Source of the DNA: Antedon bifida
Taxonomy: Eukaryota; Echinodermata; Crinoidea; Comatulida; Antedonidae
Direction: 5' to 3'
NCBI GenBank assembly: GCA_963402885.1
Contig: OY727100.1
Span: 9,765,395 to 9,829,394, forward strand
Length of the DNA: 64,000 bases
Below are positions 50,743 through 63,912 of this stretch, in pieces (the first letter of the stretch is position 1; each line of letters starts with the position of its first letter). The notes below the pieces were generated by a model, which saw only the letters and a list, made by a program, of their open reading frames with translations, did no database searches and was not told where the DNA came from. The position numbers and the translations under genes were made by a program.

Positions 50743-53250
50743 TGGCACTACTTGGTGCTTAACATGCTTGCTTACCAATCCCAGGGTCTAGTGTTCAAGC
50801 AGATTGATTTTATTAGTTTGGCACTACTTGGTGCTTAACATGCTTGCTTACCAATCCCAGGGTCTAGTGTTCAAGCAGATTGATTTTATTAGTTTGGCAC
50901 TACTTGGTGCTTAACATGCTTGCTTACCAATCCCAGGGTCTTGTGTTCAAGCAGATTGATTTCATTACTTTGGCACTACTTGGTGCTTAACATGCTTGCT
51001 TACCAATCCCAGTGTCTAGTGTTCAAGCAGATTGATTTCATTACTTTGGCACTACTTGGTGCTTAACATGCTTGCTTACCAATCCCAGGGTCTTGTGTTC
51101 AAGCAGATTGATTTCATTACTTTGGCACTACTTGGTGCTTAACATGCTTGCTTACCAATCCCAGGGTCTAGTGTTCAAGCAAATTGATTTCATTAGTTTG
51201 GCACTACTTGGTGCTTAACATGCTTGCTTATCAATCCCAGGGTCTTGTGTTCAAGCAGATTGATTTCATTAGTGTGGCACTACTTGGTGCTTAACATGCT
51301 TGCTTACCAATCCCAGGGTCTTGTGTTCAAGCAGATTGATTTCATTAGTTTGGCACTACTTGGTGCTTAACATGCTTGCTTACCAATCCCAAGGTCTTGT
51401 GTTCAAGCAAATTGATTTCATTAGTGTGGCACTACTTGGTGCTTAACATGCTTGCTTACCAATCCCAGGGTCTTGTGTTCAAGCAAATTGATTTCATTAG
51501 TGTGGCACTACTTGGTGCTTAACATGCTTGCTTACCAATCCCAGGGTCTTGTGTTCAAGCAAATTGATTTCATTAGTTTGGCACTACTTGGTGCTTAACA
51601 TGCTTGCTTACCAATCCTAGGGTCTAGTGTTCAAGCAAATTGATTTCATTAGTGTGGCACTACTTGGTGCTTAACATGCTTGCTTACCAATCCCAGGGTC
51701 TAGTGTTCAAGCAGATTGATTTCATTAGTGTGGCACTACTTGGTGCTTAACATGCTTGCTTACCAATCCCAGGGTCTTGTGTTCAAGCAAATTGATTTCA
51801 TTAGTGTGGCACTACTTGGTGCTTAACATGCTTGCTTACCAATCCCAGGGTCTAGTGTTCAAGCAGATTGATTTCATTAGTGTGGCACTACTTGGTGCTT
51901 AACATGCTTGCTTACCAATCCCAGGGTCTTGTGTTCAAGCAGATTGATTTCATTAGTTTGGCACTACTTGGTGCTTAACATGCTTGCTTACCAATCCCAG
52001 GGTCTTGTGTTCAAGCAGATTGATTTCATTACTTTGGCACTACTTGGTGCTTAACATGCTTGCTTACCAATCCCAGGGTCTAGTGTTCAAGCAGATTGAT
52101 TTCATTACTTTGGCACTACTTGGTGCTTAACATGCTTGCTTACCAATCCCAGGGTCTTGTGTTCAAGCAGATTGATTTCATTAGTTTGGCACTACTTGGT
52201 GCTTAACATGCTTGCTTACCAATCCCAGGGTCTAGTGTTCAAGCAAATTGATTTAATTAGTTTGGCACTACTTGGTGCTTAACATGCTTGCTTATCAATC
52301 CCAGGGTCTTGTGTTCAAGCAGATTGATTTCATTAGTGTGGCACTACTTGGTGCTTAACATGCTTGCTTACCAATCCCAGGGTCTTGTGTTCAAGCAGAT
52401 TGATTTCATTAGTTTGGCACTACTTGGTGCTTAACATGCTTGCTTACCAATCCCAGGGTCTTGTGTTCAAGCAAATTGATTTCATTAGTGTGGCACTACT
52501 TGGTGCTTAACATGCTTGCTTACCAATCCCAGGGTCTTGTGTTCAAGCAAATTGATTTCATTAGTGTGGCACTACTTGGTGCTTAACATGCTTGCTTACC
52601 AATCCCAGGGTCTTGTGTTCAAGCAAATTGATTTCATTAGTTTGGCACTACTTGGTGCTTAACATGCTTGCTTACCAATCCTAGGGTCTAGTGTTCAAGC
52701 AAATTGATTTCATTAGTGTGGCACTACTTGGTGCTTAACATGCTTGCTTACCAATCCCAGGGTCTAGTGTTCAAGCAGATTGATTTCATTAGTGTGGCAC
52801 TACTTGGTGCTTAACATGCTTGCTTACCAATCCCAGGGTCTTGTGTTCAAGCAAATTGATTTCATTAGTTTGGCACTACTTGGTGCTTAACATGCTTGCT
52901 TACCAATCCCAGGGTCTAGTGTTCAAGCAAATTGATTTCATTAGTGTGGCACTACTTGGTGCTTAACATGCTTGCTTACCAATCCCAGGGTCTAGTGTTC
53001 AAGCAGATTGATTTCATTAGTGTGGCACTACTTGGTGCTTAACATGCTTGCTTACCAATCCCAGGGTCTTGTGTTCAAGCAGATTGATTTCATTAGTTTG
53101 GCACTACTTGGTGCTTAACATGCTTGCTTACCAATCCCAGGGTCTTGTGTTCAAGCAGATTGATTTCATTACTTTGGCACTACTTGGTGCTTAACATGCT
53201 TGCTTACCAATCCCAGGGTCTTGTGTTCAAGCAGATTGATTTCATTAGTT
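50743..53250 (+). repeat. Satellite array: 33 x 76 bp, tRNA-like unit, 14-unit higher-order repeat
   Basis: Thirty-three units of exactly 76 bp (2,508 bp) follow without a single length change. The unit starts TGGCACTACTTGGTGCTTAA, then CATGCTTGCTTACCAATCCC, AGGGTCTAGTGTTCAAGCAG, ATTGATTTCATTAGTT. Variants alternate at fixed sites (TCTAGTG/TCTTGTG, GCAGATT/GCAAATT, TTAGTT/TTAGTG/TTACTT). Rare variants recur 1,064 bp apart (CTTATCAATC in units 7 and 21, AATCCTAGGG in units 12 and 26), so a 14-unit block was duplicated. The unit has an A-box-like TGGCACTACTTGG and a B-box-like GTGTTCAAGCA with tRNA-like spacing and length. There are no unique spacers, so it is not a CRISPR array. Confidence 0.95.
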
Positions 53251-56200
53251 TTTAATGTCATTGCAGAACAATATACAAACAAAACCAAGGGTAACTAAGC
53301 AATAGAGAAAATGCATTATATGAACAATTAAATTCAGTTTCTGTATTGTGCTGATGACAAAACACAATACCATGATTGCCATAGATTAAGTAATACCGTA
53401 ATTGGTAATATCTGTTTTATAGGGGTATTCTTTTTTTCTTACAAGCATAAGCAACTGAAGAAAAGATAGATTTAGGCCTATCTAGTTGATGAAACTAATT
53501 TGCCTGCTGGCTGGTAGAACTGGCCATAACATTGTCAGAGGTTAGACCTATTTACTAGTACTTTTGCTGCTGGTCTCTTGTTTGAAAAGTGCACTTCAGG
53601 AAAAGGGAGGGTTATTTAGAAAACTCCAAACCCCTCTGGCTACAGACATGGCTATGCGTTTTTCCTTAATCTTTTATAGGATATAGTTCATTCTATTTCC
53701 ATTCTATGATGTAGATGTAGTGATTGGTAAAGAACATTCTAGCCCCTGCATGACATCACAAATCTCACACAGAATCATAGTAACTTTTAACCAATCAAAT
53801 GGCAGAAGCAGACCATGGAGCTATAATACATTCAATCATACTTGCCTATATATTAACTACCATCCATACTATTGGTAATTTAATTAATTTACACATACTT
53901 GTAATTTGTCAATTATCATAATAACTTCTATAAATTATCTTTTCTTGTTATTGCTTGTCAAATTCCCTAGGGTCATTGACTTTGCTGTTCATTGATGTGT
54001 CAACAAATTGAAAGTGAATACCTCATGTCAATAAACTCAAACATCTTGTTCAATTATTTTATGAATAGTTAATTTAAATGAAATAAATTACCATTATATA
54101 GTTTGTCTGAGGTTGGTGTATTAATTGATTCATCATCATCCTACCAGTTAAAATATTGTAATAACTTTAGTTGCTTTTTAAACTCTGATGAATTATTCTC
54201 ATGATATAATCAAGCATTGTATTTAACAATGTCTAAATAAGAATCACTGTCATTTAGAGCTATGGAAGTTTATATTTTATATAATTTTCAATTTGTATTT
54301 TGCATAAACTATTGTTTATATAGATATAATTTTGATATTATGAAAAAAATTGAACAGACTAAACATTATGTGTTTTTAAAGTTTAGGCTTTGAGTAAATA
54401 AATTCTCAAAGGCTTTTCTAAATTAATACAATTAAAGATTTACATTTTTGTTGTTTCCTTGTTGTTGTTATTGTTTTGTTTGGTTATCTTTTCTTCTTGG
54501 ATTAACAGTGGAAAATGTTGACAGACAGTGTTTCTCTATGTTTTAAAGCTGTTTTAAATGATAAACTCACTTTTAAGGAAGTCATTTTAACTTAATCCAC
54601 TTAATAGACCCACTGCCGACTACACACAAAAGCTTGTTGACAATTTAAATAAAAAAATAATTTGTATCATTAAAAATAATCTATACTATATAACTGAACA
54701 AAACTAGAATACTCTGCCAGCCCAGACATAGGTGGCTCATTTCCAACATTAATTCCTGCGTGAATTTCAACTAACACGTTCAATGGCATGTAACATGATA
54801 TCAGTGTGGCGCATTCATTGACTGACCAACCCACTCTGCATGGTTGCCATTAAACATAAGGACTATTAATTTGTTGTATGTTATTAAAACATTTTAAATA
54901 CACTGTTACTGTTTTTTGTGTATATTGTTTAAATTTCAACGTACAATATGTCAACCTGAGAATTGTAAATACATTTGTGAAAATTGAATAAATTGTTTGA
55001 TATTCATATAGATATGTAAATTAAAAATATTTTTGTTTGTGCTATATTTGAAAGAAACACCATAATGTGTAAATTTCCAAGTTCATAGGTAGGATTGCTA
55101 CAGGGAGGTTCTATTTTGTCACCGAAATGGATACTTGCAAATCAACATTTTTCTGCACGCTTGTCAAAAAAAAGTCAAATGCAATTGAAAATTCACTGTG
55201 CAACAATATTGATTTTTATCTATTTATCTAGAAGAAATGGCAACATTCTGTATATTTACCATCACTTCCACTGCTGGTCTGAAACAGGCATTTCAGGAAA
55301 AATGGGGCTTTGTAAACGTTTGAAATTTGTGGAACATTCATGAACCGCTGAGAAAATAATTGATAATATTTATTTGATCACCGATGTATCGAGTTATTTC
55401 AGCCGTGCATCAGAGTTATGAACAGAAGATGCTTGCCTAGCTACTGAGTCTTATCCTATCAGATGTCAGGATTTTTTTTCTCATCACAAAACTCCACTCA
55501 AAGAATTGTTGTAGAACATCTTTTGTGTATACTTGTAATAAACAGGTGAAAGCTCAAACAGATTTTGCAGGCCTACTCACTCAAACAATTTAAACTAATT
55601 TAGCTCCCAATGTTAACTTAATATAAGTAGCAATTCAGTATGGTAAAAAATTATAAATTCTCTTCATTTCCTTATGCCTGTGTCTATCATTGACTCCCTT
55701 CCTGCCAAATCCACAATAACTTACTGGAGCCACTTCAGGCATAAAACACACCATTAAATAGGACATCCTGGTGTATGTTAAGCAGAAGATCAATCAATAT
55801 TTACGAATTCTATGAACGAGTTGTGTCAAGAACAATTAAGCCAGGCTCTCAAAAACATTTATCAAGAAAATTATTTTTGAGTGAGAATAAATAGAAACTG
55901 GGTCCTACGTAATTGTTATTGGTTTGCCTTCATAAGAAGGGTTTACAAGAGATGAAAATCTTTCTGTGGGTTTATTTTGTTTCAAACATATTTGCGTAAT
56001 TTTACAAAATTTGATTGATCTAAAATGACTTTTTAATTGATACGGTTGATTGATATGTTTAGTTATTATAAAGGTTGGTTGTCATATGTTTAGGTTCATG
56101 ACCGAAAGAGGAAAATCGTTGGGAATCTAGTTTTCCATAAATGAGGAAAAGACTTTTTAAGAGAGGTGAAAATTAAAATGATGTCAACTTGAATTACATT

Positions 56201-57196
56201 TCTGTAGTATAGAATTATTGTGATTGTTTTTATATACAGAAAGAGCATATTCATTAAAATTGTTGTCTTCCTAATATATATTTATATATTTATATATTTA
56301 AAATATAAATTTTATACAGAAAACATGACATCTTTTATAGATTCAATTTGAAATTGATGGTCTCATATTTGCTTTGCATAATTGTTTTAATGTTTTCTGG
56401 TGAAATATGGTACAATTGGAAAGACAAATTATACATTAAATATGTATTGTCTCCCTGAATTTTTAACAAAATCAATAAGCCAGTTATTGTCTATAATAGT
56501 TATTCACGCTGACCAAAAATTGGATAGGAATTTTAAAAATAATCGAATCATTATCATCATCATTATCAGGAATACAACTGCCTTCAGTTAAAAGTACTAT
56601 TTATTTTGTCTTTTTTTATAAACACAATCTTTATTTTTTGTTCTTGCCAAAAGTGAATAACTTTATTAAAACTACAAAATGGCATTTTCATCTTTATTTT
56701 TCATGTACATTTATTGCAAAATCTTTTATACCTAAACTCATGTCAAATTTAACTTTGAGGTTTCTATGGATAACATAGATAACCAAGCACCTATGAATGT
56801 ACGCCAATAGGTTCAATAACCAGATCAGTGTAGAGATAGCAATCTCGATGAGTATGAAGATAAAATTTCTTCAAAATGAACAAAAATTTCTTTTGTGATT
56901 AGCAACACTTTAAATACAATAAACAGTAGAAAATAAACATCTTAGCTTTGATGAAATAAACTGTTACAATTTCGGAGTACAATTTAAAATAGTTTTTAGA
57001 CACTACTAAACTACAGTAAAAAGGGTACTTAAGAAAACTAACAAAAAAGATTAATTTTAAAGGCAAACAAAATTTTATTTTTTTAAATAGCCAAAGGGGT
57101 TTTATCCAGAATCTTGTTTTAAAATCTAGAAATAACATTTTAAAAACTACTTGGGAATTAAATAGTAATTTAAATTTTGAAATTTGTAACACTTAC
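53251..57196. other. Gene-free AT-rich stretch
   Basis: No repeat unit or coding frame that I recognise. It may be the first intron of the candidate gene starting at 57262. Confidence 0.4.
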
Positions 57197-57262
57197 AGGA
57201 CTACCAATATAGCAGAAAAGAAACTTCAAAGAGAGAATTAGTAACACTAGGAACAATTTCAT
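57197..57262 (-). CDS. Candidate first coding exon of an unknown secreted protein
   Basis: ATG at 57262-57260, in the context GGAGAATGA (purine at -3), opens 22 codons, MKLFLVLLILSLKFLFCYIG plus SP. They run directly into a GTAAGT donor (57196-57191) in phase 0. The peptide has the shape of a signal peptide: a lysine, a long hydrophobic core, then small residues. No following exon was recognised to the left, and AT-rich DNA yields hydrophobic frames by chance, so this is only a candidate. Confidence 0.35.
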
Positions 57263-58639
57263 TCTCCTCTTATTAATTAATGGTAATTTGAGTACCAAAT
57301 TTTCATGAAAATTGGGAAAAAGAGCAATTGAAGTACAAACCATTACTCTGTAGAATTTATTTTGAACAAAAGAATAAGCGTAGAGTTGATTTTAATCTTT
57401 TTAAGTGGTAGGGCCTATATAATATTTGACAAAGGCAACAAATACTAAGAGACTAAATTCAGAAAGTAAATACACAGTATAATTGAAGTCTACAATTAAG
57501 TATATTGATTCTTAAATAGCATCATCTGGTATGTAAAATAAGAGGATTATATCAAGTGTTGAAAATTGATATGTTATTTATGTACAATGCTATTATTAAT
57601 ATTGGAATACTCAACTTTAGGTGTTAACCAGCAATTCTAAAAAAACTATTTTAGGCCTGCAGACCCTCCATTTTAGACAATTAATTAAGTCTTCAAATAG
57701 GTGGGGTATACTTGTTCTCGGAACAGCAAATCTGTTTTATTTCTGGTATAGGATAGGCTACACATTGCTTATTCTTATACACAACTCTAGTTAATAAACT
57801 TAACTCTAATATTATATTTGTATACTACTTTTCTCTGTTTCAACATGCCTACACTCCACCAGTCCCCTGTTGTGGAACCAATCACCAGCAATATTTAAAA
57901 AAAATATGTGTATACATCTTTGTTTTTGAGGTTGTGTATTGTGTTATGACTGCCAAAGAGAAACACATTTATTTCCAAAGTGTTGTTGGACAATACAATT
58001 TGTTGAGTCTAATAAACAAAAATGAATTAGGCTTTGAGGCAAATGATTGTTTCACATTCCCTCCCTCATCAAATTTTGGAGATGCATAAACTATTATTTT
58101 TCTCCAAAAATGATCATATTCAAAGAACCATTAAGCCATCATCAAAAGATGACAACTTGACTTTAAACTATCATTCTCATGCTAAAAGTAAAGCCCATCT
58201 TCAAAACCAATTTCAAATCATGTACAGTACGCGACACTAATAACCATTTCTGCAATTTGGCCTTATGCAATCCTTAACCTACAGTAGGATGGAATTGTCC
58301 ACCCACATGTAAATACAACATCGTATGAAGGCCATCCCTAACAAGTTGTTTTTATTAAAGTGCTAATTAACTTGAAACAATTTAATTAAGATTAACTTAA
58401 TTGAGACCCCAACTTGAAACTTAAAAACATGCTAACCTTAAAGGTCATATGAACATGTTGGAAGTGTTAACATTTTTGTTAATTTTCTATCCAAATATTT
58501 GAAAATAAAAACCTCATTAAAAAAAAAATAGGCCAATATTAACTTAATTTGTCAAATGTTATGTATTGTTAATATTGCCCCTGGATTACAGTTGGCTTGC
58601 GGGTTCAGCTGGAAGGGTTACCCTCTCCAAATATAGTTG
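57263..58639. other. Gene-free stretch upstream of the candidate exon
   Basis: AT-rich with no repeat or coding frame I can support. Confidence 0.4.
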
Positions 58640-58990
58640 AGTCGAGTCAAGTGGCTGAGCAGTTTAAGGCAGGGGTGCCACAAACCATAGCCAATATACA
58701 AACGGCACACATTCAAGGATCTCCTAAATAATGCTTCAGGACAAAGTCTTCTCAGCTAAGGACTTAAAACTGGAGGTTCAGTGTACACATGGCTTGTGTG
58801 CATCTTTCAGAAGAGGAGAATTTACTCTGGTCTAGTAGTCCATCTCGGCCACTGTCATTGTGGACAAACAAATGAGCACCGTTTAGTGGCAGCTGTATGA
58901 CACAAATATTGTTTTATGTGTCCACAGCCCATGCTACCAGAAACAGGTCATTTCCCCACACATATTTGAAATAAACATTTAAAAAAATTA
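58640..58990 (+). mobile_element. SINE with class II tRNA-like head
   Basis: GTGGCTGAGCAGTTTAAGGC (58651-58670) is nearly the D-arm/A-box region of serine and leucine tRNAs. A weak B box (CATTCAAGGATCTCC) lies at about 58710-58724, followed by a tRNA-unrelated body and an A-rich end near 58966-58990. The body is more GC-rich than its surroundings. The right boundary is uncertain. Confidence 0.5.
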
Positions 58991-60169
58991 GTTGTATAAT
59001 GAAAACACCAACAACACTAATCAAATTTATCAACTAAACATATGTTTGTTCTTGGAAAAGTATCAACATCTTTGAAACAAGACATGATAAACTGTAGTCA
59101 ATGTTTGTGTAAAGTTTCAAAGTAGTATGTTTATATTGAGCCAAACATAAGGTGAAGTTAGATAATGTAAATTTCTGAGAACATCAGAGATACCATTGCC
59201 AAGAAGTTTAATGTGTTTGCCACTTAAATGACATTTAAGATTCTGCCAAAACTATAGCAATATTTTCATTATGTATAATATACATACATATATTATATGA
59301 ATTAAAACTCACTATATAAACCTAAATATTTAATCAAAGTGCTTTGAAATGGTTTGGAACATGGAGGAATTATTTAGAAAAAATGTGCACTCTCTGTTCG
59401 AGCTGTGAAACCTTTCAAAAGTGTTTAGGTTATATAACAGTAGAACATCAATTTTTTTATGCGATTTTTAGATAAATTGGGAGTGTGATATTTGTTTATA
59501 GGCCTTAGCCTAGAAAAGGTGTGTTATAAAATAAATGTTTTGTAGTCATGGATATACAATAATTTATTTTTATTCGTTGAAAGAAACATATTCTATCCAT
59601 TCCATACATAAACATCCATTATTTGTAATAGCTGTAGTTTTTTGATATCGTATGCATTTAGTCTAATAAATACTTAACAGTCATGTGATTAGATAATATA
59701 AACTTAATGAACGACTCAAAATGACATTATCATCGTGGCTTAACCACAGCACGTGCCAGGCACACTGATAAGATATACATTAAGGGAAAAATATCAATAA
59801 ATATCTTAATTAAAAAAAAGAATTAAGTGGAAAATGATAAATGAGCATTGCCTCCAGCTTGTCTCTCCTGCTGACAATAAATAGGAAGAACATGAGGGAG
59901 GACAGATGGTAACATTTATGTTGACATTATGAGAACATGACCTATGTGATTTATACAAGATCTAAGTGCTATTGAATGTTTGCATTAAAACAATGAACAT
60001 GAGGTGCGGCCTGAAGTTGTTAGGCCTTTAAAATATTTGAATCGGTTATTTTTAGAATAAACTTTTTAAACTATGAAAATAGTAGGCTGTAAAAAAGAGT
60101 ACAGTACAGTTGTGGTGGTTTATTTATTGGTATATCCAGAACAGATATGGTTGAATTTTACTATGCTGA

Positions 60170-60410
60170 AGGAGCAGTGCACTGGAGGAAGGTGATCAGT
60201 GCCCTGAGAGAAGTGCTTCTGGAGGAGGGAAAGGAGTGCTCTGGAAGAGGAGAGATGTACCCTAGAGGAGGGGAAGCAGTGTCCCACATGATAGAGTGGA
60301 GTGCCCTGGAGGAGCAGTACCATGTGGGATGGAGAGGAGTGACCTGGAGGAGAAGATGCCCTAAAGGTGGAGAGTAGTGTGGAGGAGGGGTGTCCTAGAA
60401 GAGAAGCATC
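60170..60410 (+). repeat. Purine-rich degenerate minisatellite
   Basis: Repeats on the theme AGTGCCCTGGAGGAG with AGGAGAGG and GGAAG variants, about 20-24 bp apart. The open frames across it are by-products of the low stop density of this purine-rich strand. Confidence 0.6.
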
Positions 60411-60941
60411 TACTGTAAAACACCTAATTGCATCCTTGCCACTTTGATCTATTAATTTCTTTTAATGCACCATGCACTATTTTCTCCCCTTATTGCACAT
60501 TTTGTAAAATAGTCTCACTAAAAAACATTTATTAATTGTATAATAAACTCATGCCTCGGGATGAATTGTATTTTTTTTTATAAATCTGAAAATGATATGA
60601 CTGTAAATGCATCATCAACACAGAATACAGCATTATCGGTTATTTATGACTAATGTACTAAATACTTTTTTTTTCATAAAACATAAGGTGACCGGACTAT
60701 GCAAGTCTCAAGGGAAGAGATGAGCCTATATTAGCCCTAGTTAAATTGTACTTTTGAACCAATCAGATACAAAGACCGACTCACCTTTGCATATTCTATA
60801 TCTGTCAAAAAAGTAGTTCTCTTAAGATGAACCTAATCTTGTCAAGTTTCATTTACTGAAAGTTAATCTGGGTTGAAATGACAAGACTGCAATAATGTCC
60901 CCTAAACAGGGATGTACCAAAGTAAGGGTTCTGTACGTATT

Positions 60942-61079
60942 CAGTGGTGGATCCAAGATTTTGAATTAGTGAGGCCCAAAGTGCTGAATTAGGACCGAAA
61001 TCCTATCTTTTGCATTTGTCATTTTCGAAATTCAGAGCACAGCTGCACAGCAACCTCCCCCACCCCAGAACCGCCTATG
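60942..61079 (+). mobile_element. Short MITE of the CAGTGGCGGATCC type
   Basis: Left end CAGTGGTGGATCCAAGATTTT; right end, reverse-complemented, CATAGGCGGTTCTGGGG. GTATT occurs directly at both flanks (60937-60941 and 61080-61084). Similar ends are at 11382-11412 and 63913. CAGTGG-type ends are common in hAT elements, but the 5-bp flank does not fit the usual 8 bp. Confidence 0.55.
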
Positions 61080-61399
61080 GTATTCCAAATTTAATGGTAC
61101 GTTGGAAGGAATAAAATGGCCTATTATTCAAAATATTTTGATTTGATTGTTAATTACAATTATATGTTGTTTGAAGTTCTCACTCCTGAGGTTGATCAAA
61201 GTATATTGATCGAAATGTTGTGAAACTCAGCAGTTCTTTTCAGAACTATACATACGTGGTGTACCGCAAACTTTATATCAACACATTAATTATAGTTATT
61301 AAAGTTTACAGTCACAAAACAATAACATGATATCCAACTGACATGGAACGACGACACATCAATGCGTAGGTCATTGCAAAGCTTTTTATAATAAAGTAG

Positions 61400-61860
61400 G
61401 TGTTGAGTAACTATAATCTAATTCATATAGTACATCATCAATATTGCCAACTAGAAGAAAGTTTATGATTATACGAGAAACCATTGATTTTGTTGTCTCG
61501 TCACTTTCTGTGATCTGGTTGTTTTGGTATTAATAATAATAGAGGTGCTGAGTAACTAACTGTAGACTAATGTGTACAGTATATCATCAAATATTATAAT
61601 GCCAATAACCAAGAGAAAGTTTATGAATACATCTCCCTCTGCAAACAAAAAATAAATGATTTTTTGTTCTTTGATTCATCACTTTATATGATCTGGTTGT
61701 CTTGGAATTAATAATGATTGAAGTGCTGAGTAACTGTATAATAAATGCGTACAGTATATCATCAAATATTATAATGCCAAAAAAAATAATAAATAGAATA
61801 AAGTTTATGAATAGACCTATAATATCTTCCACTGAAAAATCTAACACCAACGAATATAGT
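61400..61860 (+). repeat. Imperfect tandem repeat, about 145-178 bp units
   Basis: GTGTTGAGTAACT (61400), GTGCTGAGTAACT (61545) and GTGCTGAGTAACT (61723) each start a similar block. The blocks contain TATATCATCAA, ATTATAATGCCAA, AAAGTTTATGA and GATCTGGTTGT. The third block is incomplete. Confidence 0.8.
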
Positions 61861-63912
61861 ATTGTCACCAGGAGTGGATCCATGGGTGGTAAGCTATAGG
61901 GAACTTTGACAGCTATTAATATTACATGTAACAAATCTTGGATCAGACAGTATGAGCCTTTACTCATTATTTAACAATTATTATTCTCTGTGTAAAACAA
62001 TTGTCTATGGTGAGAGGTTAATTTAAATACCAATGTGAACATTAAAACACAAAAAGAAGACCATAAAGTATGAGTTGAGCGAACGGTGCTTGCAGGCAAA
62101 ATAGTCTGATTAGTACTCCTTGAAACAGTGATTAGGACCTCTTAAGATGCTGATTAGTAAACCATCAAAGGTGCATTAAGAAGCTGATGTAGGCCAAGTG
62201 TGTGAGGGTACTGATCAACATTTTCATCACCAAACTGGTTTGTTTATACCATATCTTGGCTATACTAAACTCTGGCACGGGTCCACTAGATATTGCACGT
62301 TTTATAAAATATTGCTAAAGATGAAGAAACTGAACAGTGTTGTTTACACTTAATCTATGACGAAAGAAAACCTACATCAGTTTTCAGTTACCATCTTCCA
62401 GTTGGCTACAGTTAGTAAAATTATGTTTTCCCCGCTTTGGGTTATCCACTTGATTTGAATCTTGTCTCTTTGTTTCTGTATGCTTGTCCTCTTAGTTGAG
62501 ATAAACAAAGCTACTCCATGTTCATCTTCATCATCATCCATCTACTCTATGCTATTTGCAGGTGATGTGTTTCCACACACACATTATGTTTAGTACAGTA
62601 TAATCCGAAATGAGTATGAACGGTTTCTATTTAACAAAATTGCATATAGTTATGACGTATTATGTATTTATGGTAATTTCATTATTTAAAAAAAAATAAA
62701 ATACAGACATGATAAATAATGGCTCCAAAGTTTATAGAGACAATATTTGATATGTGAATTGGCAGAATATTTAAACCCAAAGTTCATTTTTAGGAACCTC
62801 AGTATTTTTAACATACTCGACACAATTAATATGCAGTTCAAATGGCTATAGCCAACACTAATCCAATCAAGCATAAGCTAAGTTTTATTGCATCATAATA
62901 CCAATAATATTATCTAGTATATTAAAGGTCAATTAATTAAGAACAGATGATATATTCCTCTGTAAAGCAAGGGGCACTATTTAATCAGAGTAGGCCTAGT
63001 TCAAATGGAACAAAGGGGAATCGTTCGCGATGGGGTTAGCAATAACACTGGCAGCTAAACTAGGTTTCTAAAAGGTAGGACAGCTTTAGCGATGGGCTTA
63101 GCATCCAGTATAGCTAAATCCCTGTTAATATTGTGCGATAAATTGTAACATTTTGAACTGAAGAGACTACTAATTTCATCCCACGCTTGTGCTACCAAGT
63201 CCTCAAAAATATACCCCATAAATTCTGCACCTTCCCATCCCACACTTATGCTACCAGGCCCATGAAAATATACCCCGTAAAAATGCAGCAACTTCCCGAA
63301 TGGAAATATAAGAGTGAAAGAATGTGGAACTGTATGGTTAAATAATTCATTATTAGTATTTTAGCAAGAACAATGAGAAAAGAACATAACATTACTCCCA
63401 TATGATGGGATGGGATACAATGATTGAAACAGATCCACGCAAAATAAGACTTAGTACAGTAGGTTTATTCACATTCACTGTACAATCATGCTTCCACTGA
63501 TAATGATCAAACCAGTCATATTAAAATGATCAAATAATGTGATCCACTTATTCATCCTAACATGATCTGGATCATGTTGAATAAACATGATTAACCTAGT
63601 TCAAAGTGATAAATTAATTCATAAGATAGAATCAACCAATCAGCATTTGATTTAGTATTTCCAAGTGATTGCACACAACCTTTTTGGGTCAGGTTTCATA
63701 CAAGGCATCTATTCATGATCTGATTTCTATGTGAACAGGTTTCTCTTTATCATGACAATTACGTCATTATAGTTTGTGTAATTTCTTGATTTCTTATTAG
63801 TAGCACTAGTAATACAAAAAAAAACTACAAATCTAAAGCAAAGGTGAAATGGGTGTCAAAATGGGAATAATGAGGCCACAGTCCAATATACATTTAGTTT
63901 ATGTTTATGAAA
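61861..63912. other. Gene-free stretch at the right end
   Basis: It contains a two-copy repeat of about 60 bp at 63176-63295 (CATCCCAC-CTT-TGCTACCA and ATATACCCC). That repeat underlies a 78-codon minus-strand frame of no recognisable family. Nothing else is supported. Confidence 0.45.

Noticed and set aside
50743..53250. CRISPR-like array of direct repeats
   Set aside because: Units are contiguous without unique spacers, and the context is an animal genome.
55722..55775. Minus-strand exon ending at CTCCA|GTAAGT
   Set aside because: Its phase-0 reading has a stop, and the frame that is open does not connect in phase to 57197.
56760..56870. Hydrophobic minus-strand frame as a membrane exon of the 57262 gene
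   Set aside because: No supported splice sites, and hydrophobic frames are expected by chance in AT-rich DNA.
60147..60377. 76-codon plus-strand frame and its opposite-strand partner
   Set aside because: Both follow from the purine-rich minisatellite and have no family similarity.
63055..63291. 78-codon minus-strand frame
   Set aside because: It spans a two-copy 60-bp repeat and has no recognisable domain or start context.
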